In this document: piece after piece, positions 24,324 through 30,724 of the stretch
How the letters are laid out: every line of letters starts with the position of its first letter
Numbering within the stretch: the stretch's first letter is position 1
Origin: an uncultured Eubacterium sp.
GTDB lineage: Bacteria > Bacillota > Clostridia > Lachnospirales > Lachnospiraceae
Assembly: GCF_934295145.1 (NCBI RefSeq)
Contig: NZ_CAKRAS010000033.1
Location: forward strand, 1-30,724
Direction of reading: 5' to 3'
Length of the DNA: 30,724 nucleotides
Made by a program: the position numbers and the translations under genes
The notes under the pieces: model-generated
What the model was told of the DNA's origin: nothing
The model's input: only the letters and a program-made list of their open reading frames with translations
Databases searched by the model: none

Positions 24324-24364
24324 GTTCTCTCGGGTCAATGCAAGGGTAATGATTGCAAGAGAAC
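24324..24364 (+). promoter_or_regulatory. structured 5' leader of nrdD
   Basis: GTTCTCT (24324-24330) pairs with AGAGAAC (24358-24364), with TGCAA/TTGCA (24339-24343/24353-24357) stacked inside. The same GTTCTC can instead pair with GAGAAC just upstream (24317-24322), giving a 6-bp stem. The two forms are mutually exclusive. No known riboswitch is recognised. Confidence 0.4.
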
Positions 24365-24490
24365 TGATATCATAAATAATAATTGTTCAGAGCTTTGTAA
24401 GGGGCAGGCTGATAAAGGCAGCTTTGGACAGTCATGAAATAGTATAGACAGAAGAAAAACAGAGAAAAATGGTAAGGAAGGGCGAGTGGA

Positions 24491-26668
24491 ATGAAGATTA
24501 TTAAACGTAGCGGGTCGGAATCGCAGTTTGATCTGGACAAAATTATTTCCGCAGTGATCAGAGCGAACGACAGTGTAGCTGAAACTGAGCGTATGAGCAA
24601 AGAGCAGATTGCAGTTATCGGTGCCAATATGCGTACGATTTGTGAAGGTATGAATCGTGCACTGAGTGTAGAGGAAATTCAGGATCTGGTGGAGAATCAG
24701 ATTATGAACCAGAGAGCCTTTTCTGTAGCGCGTAACTATATCACCTACCGATATAAGAGAGCGCTGGTGCGTAAGTCCAACTCAACAGATGAGCAGATTT
24801 TAAGCCTGCTTGAGTTTGACAATGAGGAAGTAAAACAGGAAAATTCCAATAAAAATCCGGCAGTCAACAGTGTACAGCGTGACTATATGGCCGGTGAGGT
24901 AAGCAAGGATATCACAAAACGTTTCCTTCTGCCGTCAGATATCGTGGATGCGCATGAGAAAGGTTTGATCCATTTCCATGATGCTGATTATTTTGCACAG
25001 CATATGCACAACTGCTGTCTGGTAAATCTGGAAGATATGCTGGAGAACGGAACCGTGATCAGTGAGACAATGATTGAGAAACCACACAGTTTTTCCACTG
25101 CATGTAACGTAGCCACACAGGCCGTTGCACAGATCGCAAGTTCCCAGTATGGTGGACAGAGTATCTCCCTGTCCCATCTGGTACCGTTTGTACAGGTAAG
25201 CCGTGAAAAATACCAGAAAGAAGTTGCCTGCGAATTCGAGCAGAGCGGTATTGAGGCAGATGAAGAGACCATCAATAAAGTAGCAGAGCTTCGTGTACAG
25301 AAAGAAGTAAAACAGGGCGTTCAGATGATCCAGTATCAGGTGATCACACTGATGACCACAAACGGTCAGGCTCCGTTTATCACAATTTTTATGTATCTGA
25401 ACGAAGTTCCGGAAGGACGCACCAGAGATGATCTGGCTATGGTCATTGAGGAAGTACTTAAACAGCGAATTCAGGGTATCAAGAATGAGAAAGGTGTTTA
25501 TATTACACCGGCCTTTCCGAAACTGATCTACGTTCTGGAAGAGGACAACATCCATGAAGACAGTAAATACTGGTATCTGACAAAACTGGCTGCAGAGTGT
25601 ACTGCAAAAAGAATGGTGCCGGATTACATTTCTGAGAAAATTATGTTTGAAAATAAAGTAGATAAAAACGGTGAGGGACACTGTTATCCGTGTATGGGAT
25701 GCCGTTCTTTCCTGACACCATATGTAGATCCGGAAACAAACCAGCCGAAATATTACGGACGTTTCAACCAGGGCGTTGTAACTGTCAACCTGGTTGATGT
25801 TGCTTGTTCTTCTCAGGGAGATATGGATAAATTCTGGAAGATTTTTGATGAGCGTCTGGAACTTTGCCACCGCGCACTGGTTTGCCGTCATGAGCGTCTG
25901 GAAGGAACCCCTTCGGATGTGGCTCCAATCCTGTGGCAGCACGGCGCACTGGCAAGACTGAAAAAAGGTGAGACCATTGACGGATTACTTCATGGTGGAT
26001 ATTCCACAATTTCACTTGGATATGCAGGTCTGTGCGAATGTGTACGCTACATGACTGGAAAATCACATACAGATCCAAGTGCAACACCGTTCGCATTGGA
26101 AGTAATGCAGCATATGAACGATGTCTGCAACGAGTGGAAAGCAGAGCATAACGTAGATTTCAGTCTGTATGGTACACCGCTTGAGTCCACAACTTACAAA
26201 TTTGCAAAGTGTCTGCAGAAACGTTTTGGACTGATCCCGGGCGTAACAGACAAGAATTACATTACAAACAGTTATCATGTTCATGTAACAGAGAACATTG
26301 ATGCTTTCGAAAAATTGAAATTCGAAGCACAGTTCCAGAAGCTGTCTCCGGGAGGAGCAATCAGTTACGTGGAAGTGCCGAATATGCAGCAGAATTTGGA
26401 TGCAGTACTTTCCGTAATGCAGTACATTTATGATAATATCATGTATGCAGAGCTGAATACAAAGAGTGATTTTTGCCAGGTATGCGGATATACGGGCGAG
26501 ATCCAAATTGTCGAGGAAGATGGAAAATTAGTCTGGGAGTGCCCGAATTGCGGAAATCATGATCAGGATAAGATGAATGTAGCACGTCGGACATGTGGTT
26601 ATATTGGAACACAGTTCTGGAATCAGGGAAGAACTCAGGAGATTAAGGAGAGAGTGCTTCATTTGTAG
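24491..26668 (+). CDS. nrdD: anaerobic ribonucleoside-triphosphate reductase (class III)
   Basis: A 725-residue glycyl-radical enzyme that reduces ribonucleoside triphosphates to deoxyribonucleotides without oxygen. An N-terminal ATP-cone (about 1-90, MKIIKRSGSESQFDLDKI) gives allosteric control by ATP/dATP. The C-terminus has the zinc Cys pairs CQVC and CPNC, then the glycyl-radical motif RTCGYIG with G703 as the radical site. AGGAAGGGCGAG precedes the ATG. Upstream NrdR boxes and a good promoter define its control; its own terminator follows about 120 nt after the stop. The activating enzyme NrdG is 1.3 kb downstream, behind two other genes rather than adjacent. Confidence 0.96.
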   Translation: MKIIKRSGSESQFDLDKIISAVIRANDSVAETERMSKEQIAVIGANMRTICEGMNRALSVEEIQDLVENQIMNQRAFSVARNYITYRYKRALVRKSNSTDEQILSLLEFDNEEVKQENSNKNPAVNSVQRDYMAGEVSKDITKRFLLPSDIVDAHEKGLIHFHDADYFAQHMHNCCLVNLEDMLENGTVISETMIEKPHSFSTACNVATQAVAQIASSQYGGQSISLSHLVPFVQVSREKYQKEVACEFEQSGIEADEETINKVAELRVQKEVKQGVQMIQYQVITLMTTNGQAPFITIFMYLNEVPEGRTRDDLAMVIEEVLKQRIQGIKNEKGVYITPAFPKLIYVLEEDNIHEDSKYWYLTKLAAECTAKRMVPDYISEKIMFENKVDKNGEGHCYPCMGCRSFLTPYVDPETNQPKYYGRFNQGVVTVNLVDVACSSQGDMDKFWKIFDERLELCHRALVCRHERLEGTPSDVAPILWQHGALARLKKGETIDGLLHGGYSTISLGYAGLCECVRYMTGKSHTDPSATPFALEVMQHMNDVCNEWKAEHNVDFSLYGTPLESTTYKFAKCLQKRFGLIPGVTDKNYITNSYHVHVTENIDAFEKLKFEAQFQKLSPGGAISYVEVPNMQQNLDAVLSVMQYIYDNIMYAELNTKSDFCQVCGYTGEIQIVEEDGKLVWECPNCGNHDQDKMNVARRTCGYIGTQFWNQGRTQEIKERVLHL

Positions 26669-26789
26669 ACTTAAAGATGTATAAAAGAGTTTGCAAAAAA
26701 ACAAAAAATCTTCACAAATTTTTTTTCAGGAATTTGTAACATGAACTGAACTTAAAACCCCAAAATTTTTTTTTCGGGTGAAAAAAAGA

Positions 26790-26837
26790 GACCATTATAG
26801 AATTACTGTTTTTGACAGTTTCATAATGGTCTTTTTT
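26790..26837 (+). terminator. intrinsic terminator of nrdD
   Basis: GACCATTAT (26790-26798) pairs perfectly with ATAATGGTC (26823-26831), and ACTGT/ACAGT pairs inside. A-rich sequence precedes and TTTTTT (26832-26837) follows, so it may also act on the opposite strand. Confidence 0.9.
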
Positions 26838-26932
26838 ATAAAGTATAAAGAAAATCAACAGATGTTGACAGTGCAAAAAGAGAAATGTATGATGTTTTTA
26901 TGAAAATAGAAATAGGTATGGAGGGGCGTACT

Positions 26933-27601
26933 ATGAATGGCAAAAAAAAGGCAATAAAGGTAATTATTATTGTACTCATTGCAGCAGTTGCATTTGGATA
27001 TGGGGCTTATGCAACGATGCGTCCGGGGGTATATGTGGGAGATGATTTTCTCTATGAAAAAAGTGCTTCAAGGTATGAAAAAGATGCATCTAATTATATA
27101 GAGCAGACATCGGATCATGAATTTACAATTGTTTCTCACGATAAAAAACAGGAAGTTTCCTATGAGATAGAAAAGGAACAAATTACATTTTATTTTCCAG
27201 ATCAGACTATATCAGGAAACTGGGATACAGAGCAGAAAGAGTTGTATAATAACGGAGTGCCAGTACTCCAGAATGGAAATTTTGAATTTTCTGAAGATGG
27301 CGTGAATATTGCTCCAGACATGGGACAGGAGCGTTGCAGTTACGCACTGTGCAGGATCATCTATAATGATCAGGAAACAATTTCCAAATGGTATATGAAT
27401 ATACTTGGACTGATTTTGTATATACTTGGAATTATCTGTGTGATGTATCCGGAAGAATGCTATTTTTTCCTGAAAAGATGGCAGTTTAAAAACGGCGAGT
27501 TGTCCACTTTTGGACGGTTGTGGCAGCAGATCGGTGGCGGTATTATTGCAGGATTCGGTATATTTATCATGACTGGAATGGCAATGTTACTTGCAAAATA
27601 A
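26933..27601 (+). CDS. membrane protein of unknown function
   Basis: A 222-residue protein with three hydrophobic segments: one at the N-terminus (about 6-28, AIKVIIIVLIAAVAFGYGAY), then an extracellular domain of about 130 residues rich in Tyr, Glu and Asp with an alternating beta-like pattern, and two near the C-terminus (about 160-180, ILGLILYILGIICVMY, and about 200-220, GGGIIAGFGIFIMTGMAMLL). Only the charged KKRW-like loop should face the cytoplasm. ATG at 26933 has GGAGGGG just upstream; the in-frame start 48 nt earlier lacks one. I do not recognise the family. It sits between nrdD and nrdG but has its own upstream terminator, so a functional link to nucleotide reduction is not implied. 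Confidence 0.75.
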   Translation: MNGKKKAIKVIIIVLIAAVAFGYGAYATMRPGVYVGDDFLYEKSASRYEKDASNYIEQTSDHEFTIVSHDKKQEVSYEIEKEQITFYFPDQTISGNWDTEQKELYNNGVPVLQNGNFEFSEDGVNIAPDMGQERCSYALCRIIYNDQETISKWYMNILGLILYILGIICVMYPEECYFFLKRWQFKNGELSTFGRLWQQIGGGIIAGFGIFIMTGMAMLLAK

Positions 27602-27603
27602 AA

Positions 27604-27632
27604 TTCCATAAAAGATGGTATCGTATTATAAT
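27604..27632 (+). promoter_or_regulatory. possible promoter of the DUF4250-nrdG pair
   Basis: A consensus TATAAT at 27627-27632, with TTCCAT (27604-27609) 17 nt upstream as a weak -35. It starts right after the membrane-protein stop and could drive the DUF4250 gene and nrdG. Confidence 0.45.
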
Positions 27633-27687
27633 AGAGGAAAACATATCAGATGTGAGATAACTCTCATCCCTATAGGTGGTGAGCAAT

Positions 27688-27708
27688 AAGAATGCCGAGG
27701 GCATTCTT
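27688..27708. repeat. hairpin repeat family B, copy 2
   Basis: AAGAATGCC (27688-27696) and GGCATTCTT (27700-27708) form a 9-bp stem with a GAG loop. Compared with the copy at 16,411-16,433 an A-T pair is replaced by G-C on both arms. It ends 22 nt before the start codon of the DUF4250 gene, close to its ribosome binding site. Confidence 0.7.
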
Positions 27709-27729
27709 GAATAGTGGAGGAATGAAAGA

Positions 27730-27906
27730 ATGATATTACCAAAAGATCCGGTCATGCTTTTAAGTGTAGTAAATACAGAACTGAGAGATCATTATCCATC
27801 ATTAGCAGAATTAGCAAAAGCTTATGGCATGTCTGAGAAGGAAATTACCGATCAACTGGCACTGATCAAGTATGAATATCAACCAGAGACAAATCAGTTT
27901 CGTTAA
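27730..27906 (+). CDS. DUF4250 domain protein
   Basis: A 58-residue protein (MILPKDPVMLLSVVNTELRD to the end NQFR). The opening LPKDPVMLLS-x-VNTxLRDxYPSL and the closing Y-x-PExNQF are hallmarks of DUF4250, a small family common in anaerobic Firmicutes. The middle reads like a helix-turn-helix-sized helical pair (LAELAKAYGMSEKEITDQL), but no function is established. GGAGGAA lies about 9 nt upstream. It precedes nrdG by 42 nt in the same direction, so co-transcription is likely. Confidence 0.8.
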   Translation: MILPKDPVMLLSVVNTELRDHYPSLAELAKAYGMSEKEITDQLALIKYEYQPETNQFR

Positions 27907-27948
27907 GAAGAAATAATAAGGATTGAGTGTCTGGAAAGAAGGTGAAAC

Positions 27949-28482
27949 ATGTATTATTGTAATATAAAAAAATCAGATATTGCAGATGGCCCAGGTGTGC
28001 GTGTGACATTGTTTGTATCCGGATGTACGCATCATTGTGAGGAATGTTTTCAGCCGGAGACATGGAATTTCACGTATGGACAACCATTTACAAAAGAAGT
28101 GGAAGAAGAATTGATGGAAGCATTGCGTCCAGGATATGTGGCAGGATTAACTTTGCTTGGTGGAGAGCCGTTTGAGCCAGAGCATCAGTATGTGCTGCTT
28201 CCATTTTTGCAGCGAGTACGCCGTGAATTGCCGAAAAAAACAATATGGGCTTATAGTGGTTATGTATACGAAGAACTGACTGGTAAAGAAATCGGAACCG
28301 GAAGAGCACGTTGTGAGGTGACGGATGCGGTGCTTGCCTGTGTGGATGTACTTGTAGACGGAGAATTTATGAAGGATAAGAAAAATATCAGTCTGCAGTT
28401 CCGTGGATCGGAGAATCAGCGTCTGATCGATCTGAGAAAAACCGAGGATGCCGGTGAAATTGTATGGTGGGAAGGAAAATAG
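27949..28482 (+). CDS. nrdG: anaerobic ribonucleotide reductase activating enzyme (radical SAM)
   Basis: A 177-residue radical SAM enzyme with the cluster motif C26-THH-C30-EE-C33 (CX3CX2C), followed by the GGEPF SAM-binding stretch (LTLLGGEPF). It cleaves S-adenosylmethionine to place the glycyl radical on NrdD. Length and order of motifs are normal for NrdG; the YYCNIKKSDIADGPGVRVTLF opening, given here in two parts (YYCNIKKSDIADGPG and VRVTLF), is a family signature. GAAGGTG precedes the ATG. It is separated from nrdD by two small genes and a terminator, and it is not preceded by NrdR boxes, so it may be expressed on a different schedule. Confidence 0.94.
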   Translation: MYYCNIKKSDIADGPGVRVTLFVSGCTHHCEECFQPETWNFTYGQPFTKEVEEELMEALRPGYVAGLTLLGGEPFEPEHQYVLLPFLQRVRRELPKKTIWAYSGYVYEELTGKEIGTGRARCEVTDAVLACVDVLVDGEFMKDKKNISLQFRGSENQRLIDLRKTEDAGEIVWWEGK

Positions 28483-28527
28483 AAGTTACATATATTACTG
28501 CTTTACATTAATTGATATCAAAATATA

Positions 28528-28576
28528 AAAATAAGGGTTTTCGAGGCTATGACAAATGCTCGAAAACCCTTATTTT
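28528..28576. terminator. bidirectional terminator between nrdG and tRNA-Leu
   Basis: An 18-bp perfect stem: 28528-28545 with 28559-28576, loop of 13 nt. The stem begins AAAATAAGGG and ends CCCTTATTTT, giving a T-rich tail on both strands. It serves nrdG on the plus strand and the tRNA on the minus strand, whose 3' end is only 2 nt away. Confidence 0.92.
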
Positions 28577-28577
28577 A

Positions 28578-28657
28578 TGCGGATAACAGGACTTGAACCT
28601 GCACGGTCTCCCACCAGAACCTAAATCTGGCGCGTCTGCCAATTCCGCCATATCCGC
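28578..28657 (-). tRNA. tRNA-Leu (anticodon UAG)
   Basis: On the minus strand: acceptor GCGGATA (5') with TATCCGC (3') plus discriminator A; anticodon stem CCAGA/TCTGG around the loop TTTAGGT, so the anticodon is UAG; a type II variable arm (TGGGAGACCG region); and T-arm sequence GGTTCAAGTCC. Length is 80 nt. The CCA tail is not encoded. It reads CUA and, by wobble, other CUN codons. It stands alone. Confidence 0.95.
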
Positions 28658-28802
28658 AAATCTGGAAAACTAGATACAAAACGAATTATACCGAATAAAA
28701 GACAAAAAATCAACCGTGATTTTTATTAAAAAAAACATTAAATATGGGATGCTTTGCAAAAAGACCAGCCGGTGGTGATAAATTTGTTACTATTTATATA
28801 TT

Positions 28803-28841
28803 TTTACGATTGATTTACGCTGATTTTTCTTATATTTTACC
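28803..28841 (+). promoter_or_regulatory. 11-bp-periodic hexamers, candidate PhoP box
   Basis: TTTACG (28803), TTTACG (28814), TTTTCT (28825) and TTTACC (28836) lie exactly 11 bp apart, each with a 5-nt spacer. PhoP of Gram-positive bacteria binds TTAACA-like hexamers repeated at about this spacing. The next gene is a phosphate symporter, which fits. The block is 28 bp upstream of the proposed -35. Confidence 0.5.
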
Positions 28842-28868
28842 AATTTTCAATAAAATACGTTTAATCTA

Positions 28869-28897
28869 AAGACAAATTTACATTTTACTGGTAGAAT
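28869..28897 (+). promoter_or_regulatory. probable promoter of the Na/phosphate symporter
   Basis: AAGACA (28869-28874), a 17-nt spacer and TAGAAT (28892-28897). The -35 is weak (four of six), as expected for an activated promoter. TTTACAT (28877) and ATGTAAA (28905) also form an inverted pair around the -10. Confidence 0.45.
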
Positions 28898-28956
28898 GGA
28901 TTCGTATGTAAAAATATATTTACAATTTTCTTACGACTATTACGGAGGATAAATAT

Positions 28957-30609
28957 ATGTCTATAGTAGAAGCGTTCTCATTATTGGGTGGCGTTGGATT
29001 GTTCCTTTTTGGTATGACGATCATGTCCGCTGGTCTGAAAAATGCCTGTGGAGATAAACTTCAGACAATTTTGGAACATGCAACCAAAAACAAACTTATC
29101 GCAATTGTTGTGGGACTTGGTATGACGGTACTTGTGCAGAGTTCTTCCGCAACGGATGTTATGGTCATCGGATTTGTAAATTCGGGTCTGATGAATCTGG
29201 GACAGGCCATCGGCGTAATCATGGGTGCTAATATCGGTACAACAATCACAGCACAGATCACAGCTTTCAATATCAGTACCTTTACACCGTTACTGCTTTT
29301 TGCCGGTGCAATCATGTATCTGTTTATGAAGAACAATTTTGTGAAACATGTAGGTTCTGTCATCATGGGCTTTGGTATGTTATTCCAGGGTATTACAATG
29401 ATGAAAGTCGCAATTCAGCCGTTGTCCCAGAGTGAAGGATTTGTTTCATTTTTATCTACACTGAATAATCCGGCGCTTGCAATCTTGTTCGGTATTGCAT
29501 TTACTGCATTATTACAGAGTTCTTCTTCTTCCACTGTCATTTTCCAGGCATTTGCCATTCAGGGATTACTTAGCTACAACGTAGCGGTATATCTGGTAAT
29601 TGGTGCAGCTATCGGTTCTGTTACACCGAACCTGCTTGCAAGCCTGACAGCGAACAGAAATGGAAAGAGAGCAGCCATTTTGAATCTTCTGTTTAATGTG
29701 TTCCGAGCTGGAATTTTGGTCGCATTGATCAACATCTTCCCGATAATATTGACTGGAATCCAGAACCTGTCACCGAATGATATTGGTCGACAGCTGGCAA
29801 ATACACATACGATTTTCGCAATTATTGCGGTTCTGGTCGAGTTACCGTTTACAGGAAGACTGATCTGGCTGGCAGAAAAAATCGTTCCGGTACTTCCGGA
29901 GGAAAATCAGCAGCTGGAAGACCGCTCTCTGGTTTACATGACACAGATTACGAAAGTACCGGCTCCGGTTGCTCTGCGTCAGACGCAGCGCGAAATTACA
30001 CGTATGGGTCATATTGCTGCAGACAATTTGAAACGAGCATTGGATTGCTTTTTTGATTATAGTGCTTCTAAGGCAGCATCTGTACGTTCTCATGAGGAAA
30101 GTGTGAATATACTGAATCATCTGATTGCAGATGCCATGGTAGAGTTAAGATCCCTGGATCTGTCACCGGAAAATATGCGTCGTGTGTCCATGATGACAAT
30201 TGCGGTTACAGATATCGAGCGTTTGTCTGATCATGCGGAAAATATGGTAGAGTATATCGAACAGATGAATGCCAAGAAAGCAGAAATGTCAGAAGCAGCG
30301 AGAAAAGAACTCTTGGATATGTCTCAGGATGCGCTGGATGCAGTATATCTGGCTTTGGATATTTTTGAAAAAGATGATTACAGTAAACTGGATCAAATTG
30401 AGATTCTGGAACAGCATGTGGATGATCATGAGAAAGATCTCATTAACAACCATATTGAACGTATTATGAATTCCATGTGTAATCCACTGGGCGGTGTAAT
30501 TTTCTCTGATCTGGTTACCGATTTGGAGCGTTGCTCTGATCATGCCATTAATCTGGCTTATGCATTAAAGGAACGTCCGACTGAATTGGATGTGCCGAAA
30601 ACCTTATAA
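28957..30609 (+). CDS. Na/phosphate symporter with C-terminal PhoU-like domain
   Basis: A 550-residue NptA/PNaS family transporter. The membrane part (about 1-310) holds the two inverted repeats with their hallmark QSSS motifs at Q61 (QSSSATD) and Q187 (QSSSSST), which bind sodium and phosphate. The following about 210 residues (340-550) are a helical PhoU-like domain, seen as two related helical blocks with ERLSDHAENM and ERCSDHAINL. This fusion of transporter and PhoU is common in Firmicutes. Role: sodium-driven phosphate uptake, or export in some reports, with the PhoU part probably sensing phosphate state or lowering flux. ACGGAGG lies about 10 nt before the ATG. Upstream PhoP-like repeats suggest phosphate control. 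Confidence 0.9.
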   Translation: MSIVEAFSLLGGVGLFLFGMTIMSAGLKNACGDKLQTILEHATKNKLIAIVVGLGMTVLVQSSSATDVMVIGFVNSGLMNLGQAIGVIMGANIGTTITAQITAFNISTFTPLLLFAGAIMYLFMKNNFVKHVGSVIMGFGMLFQGITMMKVAIQPLSQSEGFVSFLSTLNNPALAILFGIAFTALLQSSSSSTVIFQAFAIQGLLSYNVAVYLVIGAAIGSVTPNLLASLTANRNGKRAAILNLLFNVFRAGILVALINIFPIILTGIQNLSPNDIGRQLANTHTIFAIIAVLVELPFTGRLIWLAEKIVPVLPEENQQLEDRSLVYMTQITKVPAPVALRQTQREITRMGHIAADNLKRALDCFFDYSASKAASVRSHEESVNILNHLIADAMVELRSLDLSPENMRRVSMMTIAVTDIERLSDHAENMVEYIEQMNAKKAEMSEAARKELLDMSQDALDAVYLALDIFEKDDYSKLDQIEILEQHVDDHEKDLINNHIERIMNSMCNPLGGVIFSDLVTDLERCSDHAINLAYALKERPTELDVPKTL

Positions 30610-30724
30610 ATTCTTGTTTAGGGTAATTTGGAACAAGCAGAAACGAGCTCCAACAAGAACCTGAAAAATTTTCTGTGACCACTGCGTCGCTTATTTCCGA
30701 CCGCTCCCGCGAACTCGCCCGCAA
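30610..30724. other. intergenic sequence at the window edge
   Basis: TTCTTGT (30611-30617) pairs with ACAAGAA (30653-30659 region) as a hairpin just after the symporter stop. The last 40 nt are notably GC-rich (CGCTCCCGCGAACTCGCCCGC), unlike the surroundings, and could be the first arm of a further fold-back repeat cut by the window end. Confidence 0.3.

Noticed and set aside
24935..25942. Minus-strand open frame opposite nrdD
   Set aside because: It is antisense to a conserved enzyme and has the biased composition of a shadow frame.

Overview
The window looks like the chromosome of an anaerobic, low-to-moderate GC Firmicute, most likely a gut Lachnospiraceae. The evidence is consistent strong Shine-Dalgarno sites, a class III (oxygen-free) ribonucleotide reductase with its activase, a DUF4250 protein, a Tn916-type integrase/excisionase pair, and Lachnospiraceae-like protein sequences throughout. 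Genus cannot be settled from sequence reading alone.

Positions 1 to about 12,785 are the right-hand part of an integrative mobilizable element. In order it carries: a two-gene cargo (a PLD-helicase fusion and a giant Eco57I-type adenine methyltransferase, read as an ATP-dependent restriction-modification or anti-phage module); an intrinsic terminator; a dense series of hairpins that looks like an oriT; a MobV-type relaxase; a CHC2 primase-like protein; a VapE-like P-loop ATPase; a strong cruciform; a small helix-turn-helix protein; a Tn916-like Xis; a terminator; and a Tn916-like Int. Int-arm-like repeats follow the integrase stop codon, and the element ends just upstream of a low molecular weight tyrosine phosphatase gene. 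The left end is outside the window. No conjugation (type IV secretion) genes are visible, so transfer would need a helper unless those genes lie upstream.

Positions 12,786 to 17,500 are a loose cluster of chromosomal genes: the phosphatase, an M20 metallopeptidase on the minus strand, three small proteins (two with zinc-binding Cys pairs) and a polysaccharide deacetylase on the minus strand. This region is rich in intergenic repeats. The most striking is a pair of about 165-nt sequences (14,954-15,139 and 15,934-16,109) that keep the same set of helices, including a crossing (pseudoknot) arrangement, through compensatory base changes. A 10-bp hairpin family and a 187-bp fold-back element are also present.

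Positions 17,549 to 22,306 are a polyamine uptake locus: an XRE-cupin regulator behind a promoter flanked by two near-identical operator-like repeats, then potA, potB, potC with overlapping ends, then potD as a lipoprotein, closed by a terminator. gltX follows with its own promoter and terminator.

Positions 24,262 to 28,482 hold the anaerobic ribonucleotide reductase: two NrdR boxes 32 bp apart over a good sigma-A promoter, a structured leader, nrdD, a terminator, an unknown membrane protein, a DUF4250 protein and nrdG. A long bidirectional terminator separates nrdG from a minus-strand tRNA-Leu(UAG). The window ends with a Na/phosphate symporter carrying a PhoU-like tail, preceded by 11-bp-periodic TTTACG-type repeats resembling a PhoP box.
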